This document shows positions 6,093-7,728 of a stretch of 7,728 nucleotides of DNA, in pieces (positions within the stretch are counted from its first letter, which is position 1; the number at the start of each line of letters is the position of its first letter). Source of the stretch: Bryobacterales bacterium. Its GTDB lineage: Bacteria > Acidobacteriota > Terriglobia > Bryobacterales > Bryobacteraceae. The notes beneath the pieces were generated by a model. It was not told the origin of the DNA, did no database searches, and was given only the letters and a program-made list of their open reading frames with translations. The stretch covers positions 4,879 to 12,606 of the forward strand of contig PLRZ01000055.1 of the NCBI GenBank assembly GCA_003164075.1, written 5' to 3'. The position numbers and the translations under genes are program-made.

Positions 6093-6398
6093 ATGGCAAG
6101 CAAGAATCGGCTTCCACCAATCCATCCGGGAGAAATCCTCCGCGAGGAGTTCCTGGCCCCTCTCGGCATGTCGGCGCACGAATTGGCTTTGGCATTGCGC
6201 GTGCCCGCCACACGCATCAACGACATCGTCAACGAGCGGCGCGGAATCACAGCGGACACCGCTCTGCGCCTGTCACGGTACTTCGGCACGACATCCAGGT
6301 TCTGGATGAACATGCAGGCATCCTACGAATTAGAGGCCGCCGAGGATCGGATGGGCAGGGCGGTCATGCGTGACGTCCTGCCCAGAACCGCGGCGTGA
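6093..6398 (+). CDS. higA: HigA antitoxin (XRE-family HTH)
   Basis: A 101-residue antitoxin that should bind HigB and repress the higBA promoter. PPIHPGEILREEFLAPLGMS is the family's N-terminal signature; the HTH is at about residues 25-47 (HELALALRVPATRINDIVNE); then RRGITADTALRLSRYFGTTS and RFWMNMQASYELEAAED, and a normal-length end (VMRDVLPRTAA). The ATG at 6093 has AGGTGA at 6079-6084, 8 nt upstream, a strong site. A GTG at 6081 in the same frame would add four residues but would destroy that spacing. It starts 16 nt after the higB stop, so the pair is one operon. Confidence 0.88.
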   Translation: MASKNRLPPIHPGEILREEFLAPLGMSAHELALALRVPATRINDIVNERRGITADTALRLSRYFGTTSRFWMNMQASYELEAAEDRMGRAVMRDVLPRTAA

Positions 6399-6417
6399 GT
6401 GCCCGGCGTCTGAGCAT

Positions 6418-6494
6418 ACCTCCGGCCCGACGGGTCACAACGTGGGTTCTCTTGCTTGCCTGTGAGACGAGGCCGCGCAGGAGGGATTACGCGC
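6418..6494 (+). repeat. Direct repeat, left copy (pairs with 7245-7322)
   Basis: The left block (6418-6442) matches 7245-7269 at 22 of 25 bases, the right block GAGGCCGCGCAGGAGGGA (6469-6486) is identical to 7296-7313, and both are 827 bases from their partner; the middle differs. A further ACGCGC follows after a one-base length change. The copy can fold: CCTCC (6419-6423) pairs with GGAGG (6480-6484), GGCC (6424-6427) with GGCC (6471-6474), and TCACA (6435-6439) with TGTGA (6461-6465). It lies between the higA stop and the hicA promoter. Confidence 0.7.
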
Positions 6495-6506
6495 TGCTCA
6501 GAGGAC

Positions 6507-6535
6507 TTGACACTCGGGCATTTGTGCCCGATACT
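6507..6535 (+). promoter_or_regulatory. hicAB promoter with palindrome in the spacer
   Basis: TTGACA (6507-6512) is a perfect -35 box; GATACT (6530-6535) lies 17 bases on and matches the -10 consensus at four of six. The spacer holds CGGGCATTTGTGCCCG (6515-6530), a perfect 6-base inverted repeat with a 4-base centre, ideally placed for HicB to block RNA polymerase. Transcription would begin near 6542, at the hicA GTG itself. Confidence 0.6.
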
Positions 6536-6541
6536 GAATCT

Positions 6542-6769
6542 GTGAAGGGCGCTGAGTTTATGCGTCGAGTCCGCAGACTGGGCCGCCGCCGGGAAGTGGC
6601 AGTGGCCTGGGTTCCCGAGCGTGGCAAGGGGAGCCATGGCACGCTGTACTACGGCGGCCGATTCACGATAGTCCAGAACTTGAACAACGAACTCAAGAAG
6701 GCCTCCTTGCACACCATGCTGGATCAGCTCGGCCTGACGCTCGGAGAGCTGCTCAAGGGGAAGGAGTAA
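6542..6769 (+). CDS. hicA: HicA toxin (mRNA interferase)
   Basis: A 75-residue toxin with the HicA double-stranded-RNA-binding-like fold, cleaving mRNA or tmRNA and neutralised by HicB. VKGAEFMRRVRRLG is the first helix; the GKGSHGTLYYGGRFTIV segment carries the catalytic His32 in the GSH motif; KKASLHTMLDQLGLTLGEL is the last helix, matching the usual 'LKxGTLxxxLxQLGL'. The frame is open back to 6395, but that part overlaps the repeat and promoter and is not conserved in type, so I start at GTG 6542. No Shine-Dalgarno sequence precedes it, and it sits about where transcription would start, suggesting a leaderless toxin mRNA. hicB begins 5 nt after the stop. Confidence 0.85.
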   Translation: MKGAEFMRRVRRLGRRREVAVAWVPERGKGSHGTLYYGGRFTIVQNLNNELKKASLHTMLDQLGLTLGELLKGKE

Positions 6770-6774
6770 CAACG

Positions 6775-7212
6775 ATGCGCAGTTTCGCATATCCCGCCAC
6801 CCTGACGCCAGATCGGGAAGTGGGCGGTTTCACGGTGACCTTTCCGGATCTTCCCGAGGCGATCACGCAGGGCGAAGGCCGTTTGGACGCACTCGAGCAA
6901 GCATCCGATTGCCTCGAGGAAGCGATTGCCGGAAGAATCCGCAGGGGGAATGAGATCCCTACCGCGTCGAAGAAAAAGGCGAGTCAGACTGTGGTTTTCG
7001 TACCACCCCTGATGGCTGCTAAGGCCGCATTATACTTGGCGATGCGCGAAGCGAAGATAAGCAACGTCAAGCTGGCGAAGCAACTCGGCTGTGACGAAAA
7101 GGACGTTCGTCGCCTGCTGGACCCGCGCCACAGCTCTCGAATCACTACGCTGCAAGCAGCCCTGGCGGCCCTTGGCAAGAGGATCGTGTCGGCGGTGGAG
7201 AACGCCGCGTAG
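6775..7212 (+). CDS. hicB: HicB antitoxin with C-terminal HTH
   Basis: A 145-residue antitoxin. Residues about 5-60 are the partial RNase-H-like fold that covers HicA (YPATLTPDREVGGFTVTFPD, then LPEAITQGEGRLDALEQASD and CLEEAIAGRI). Residues about 80-130 are a DNA-binding HTH (AMREAKISNVKLAKQLGCDE, KDVRRLLDP, ITTLQAALAALGKRI). The longer C-terminal HTH is typical of HicB proteins that repress their operon. The ATG at 6775 has AAGGAG at 6761-6766, 8 nt upstream. The gap from hicA is 5 nt, so both are on one mRNA. In contrast to hicA, its start has a strong ribosome site, which would favour antitoxin excess. Confidence 0.88.
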   Translation: MRSFAYPATLTPDREVGGFTVTFPDLPEAITQGEGRLDALEQASDCLEEAIAGRIRRGNEIPTASKKKASQTVVFVPPLMAAKAALYLAMREAKISNVKLAKQLGCDEKDVRRLLDPRHSSRITTLQAALAALGKRIVSAVENAA

Positions 7213-7244
7213 GCGAACACAGCGGCGGCGGGGCCAGCAGACAC

Positions 7245-7322
7245 ACCTCCGGCCCAGCGGGTCACATCGCGGAGTTCAGATGGTCAGGGGGAAGTGAGGC
7301 CGCGCAGGAGGGAATGACGCGC
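7245..7322 (+). repeat. Direct repeat, right copy (pairs with 6418-6494)
   Basis: This copy follows the hicB stop by 32 bases. It keeps the outer blocks (ACCTCCGGCCC, then CGGGTCACA, and GAGGCCGCGCAGGAGGGA) while its centre has diverged from the left copy. CCTCC (7246-7250) can pair with GGAGG (7307-7311), GGCC (7251-7254) with GGCC (7298-7301), and TCAC (7262-7265) with GTGA (7294-7297), so the self-complementarity is partly preserved. The repeats bracket hicAB exactly. Confidence 0.7.
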
Positions 7323-7345
7323 GGCCGCCGGTGCGGAGGCGATGA

Positions 7346-7728
7346 CTACAGAATTGCGATGCAGGCGCGAATCGGGAGGCCCAGGAGGGTACCGCAACTG
7401 ACGCCGAACGCCGTTGGCAATCACGTCGCCGAATTTCACGGCGCGGCCGGGCGCGAAGTGCTGGCCGCCTTCGAGGAGAGTTCCGAGGACAAACATCGAA
7501 AGGCCGACTACGATTCCACGCCGCCGATCACGGAATCCGATCACCCGGCAGGAATGACACCGTCAGGCAAACAACCAAAATGTTGCAGTCTGTCCCAGAT
7601 GTCGAGGCGGTTGATCGCGACCATGAGGGGAGACGCGGCGGGCGCCAGGGAGCCGATTGACAACGCAGCAGATCAGCACGGCCCAGAGGACCGGGAGCAG
7701 GGTTGTTCGGCGCGGAAGGACTCTCGAA
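7346..7728 (-). pseudogene. VanZ-like membrane protein gene, broken into several frames, running off the right edge
   Basis: On the minus strand the pieces of a VanZ-family protein appear in order but in different frames: a first membrane helix (TTLLPVLWAVLICCVVN, about 7700-7650), the signature before the second (LDIWDRLQHFG, about 7607-7574), VCLTVSFLP (about 7575-7546), then DRRRGIVVGLSMFVLGTLLE, GGQHFAPGRAVKFGDVIANG (about 7530-7410), and finally GVSCGTLLGLPIRACIAIL with a TAG at 7346-7348. The order, helices and FGDVIANG motif match VanZ. At least three or four frame changes make it a clear fossil. The family's function is poorly defined; some members alter teicoplanin sensitivity. Confidence 0.6.

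Noticed and set aside
6395..6541. N-terminal extension of HicA
   Set aside because: It would cover the direct repeat and the TTGACA promoter, and HicA proteins normally start at the residues encoded from 6542.
6418..7322. Integron attC sites around hicAB
   Set aside because: The repeats have a cassette-like layout, but I could not find the GTTRRRY and RYYYAAC core sites, so the integron label is not justified.
1..7728. CRISPR array, tRNA or rRNA
   Set aside because: No regularly spaced repeats, no tRNA-like cloverleaf and no rRNA sequence were seen on reading both strands.

Overview
The window looks like a gene-poor accessory stretch of a GC-rich bacterial chromosome. The mix of genes (a GH35/DUF5597 glycosidase, a terminase-small-subunit-like HTH gene, HigA/HigB and HicA/HicB modules, many gene fossils) resembles large-genome Acidobacteriota of the Solibacter/Bryobacterales type. 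That placement is inference; no rRNA or marker gene is present.

Layout, left to right. Bases 1-1812 hold the wreck of a chemotaxis operon: a STAS-domain gene with a frameshift near its start, overlapping the start of a cheA that is cut off inside the ATP-binding domain at a C6 run. Bases 1808-2544 carry no convincing gene; they contain AT-richer DNA, a short TTGACTTAT repeat and, at 2454-2479, a palindrome over a -10-like box. Bases 2545-3383 are a two-gene operon with ATGA start/stop overlap: an HTH protein of the terminase-small-subunit type and a small protein of unknown function. It ends at a strong inverted repeat (3466-3499). On the minus strand lies an orphan HigA-like antitoxin gene whose normal stop has been lost. 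Bases 3867-5531 encode an exported GH35-type glycosidase with both catalytic glutamates.

Bases 5565-5730 contain the 3' end of a dead beta-propeller-type gene (minus strand) and perhaps a second fragment. Then come two complete-looking type II toxin-antitoxin modules in tandem: higB-higA (5801-6398) and hicA-hicB (6542-7212). The hicAB module is bracketed by two copies of a roughly 78-bp direct repeat at constant offset (827 bp), each able to fold on itself. The window ends in a VanZ-like gene (minus strand) broken into several frames.

Working together: the two TA modules share an unusual layout. The toxin gene starts within a few bases of a -10 box, so its mRNA would be leaderless or nearly so, whereas each antitoxin has a good Shine-Dalgarno sequence 8 nt before its start. 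Operator-like inverted repeats sit in both promoter regions. The surrounding genes are mostly decayed, so this reads as a degenerating region in which TA modules, a small phage-related operon and one secreted glycosidase persist.
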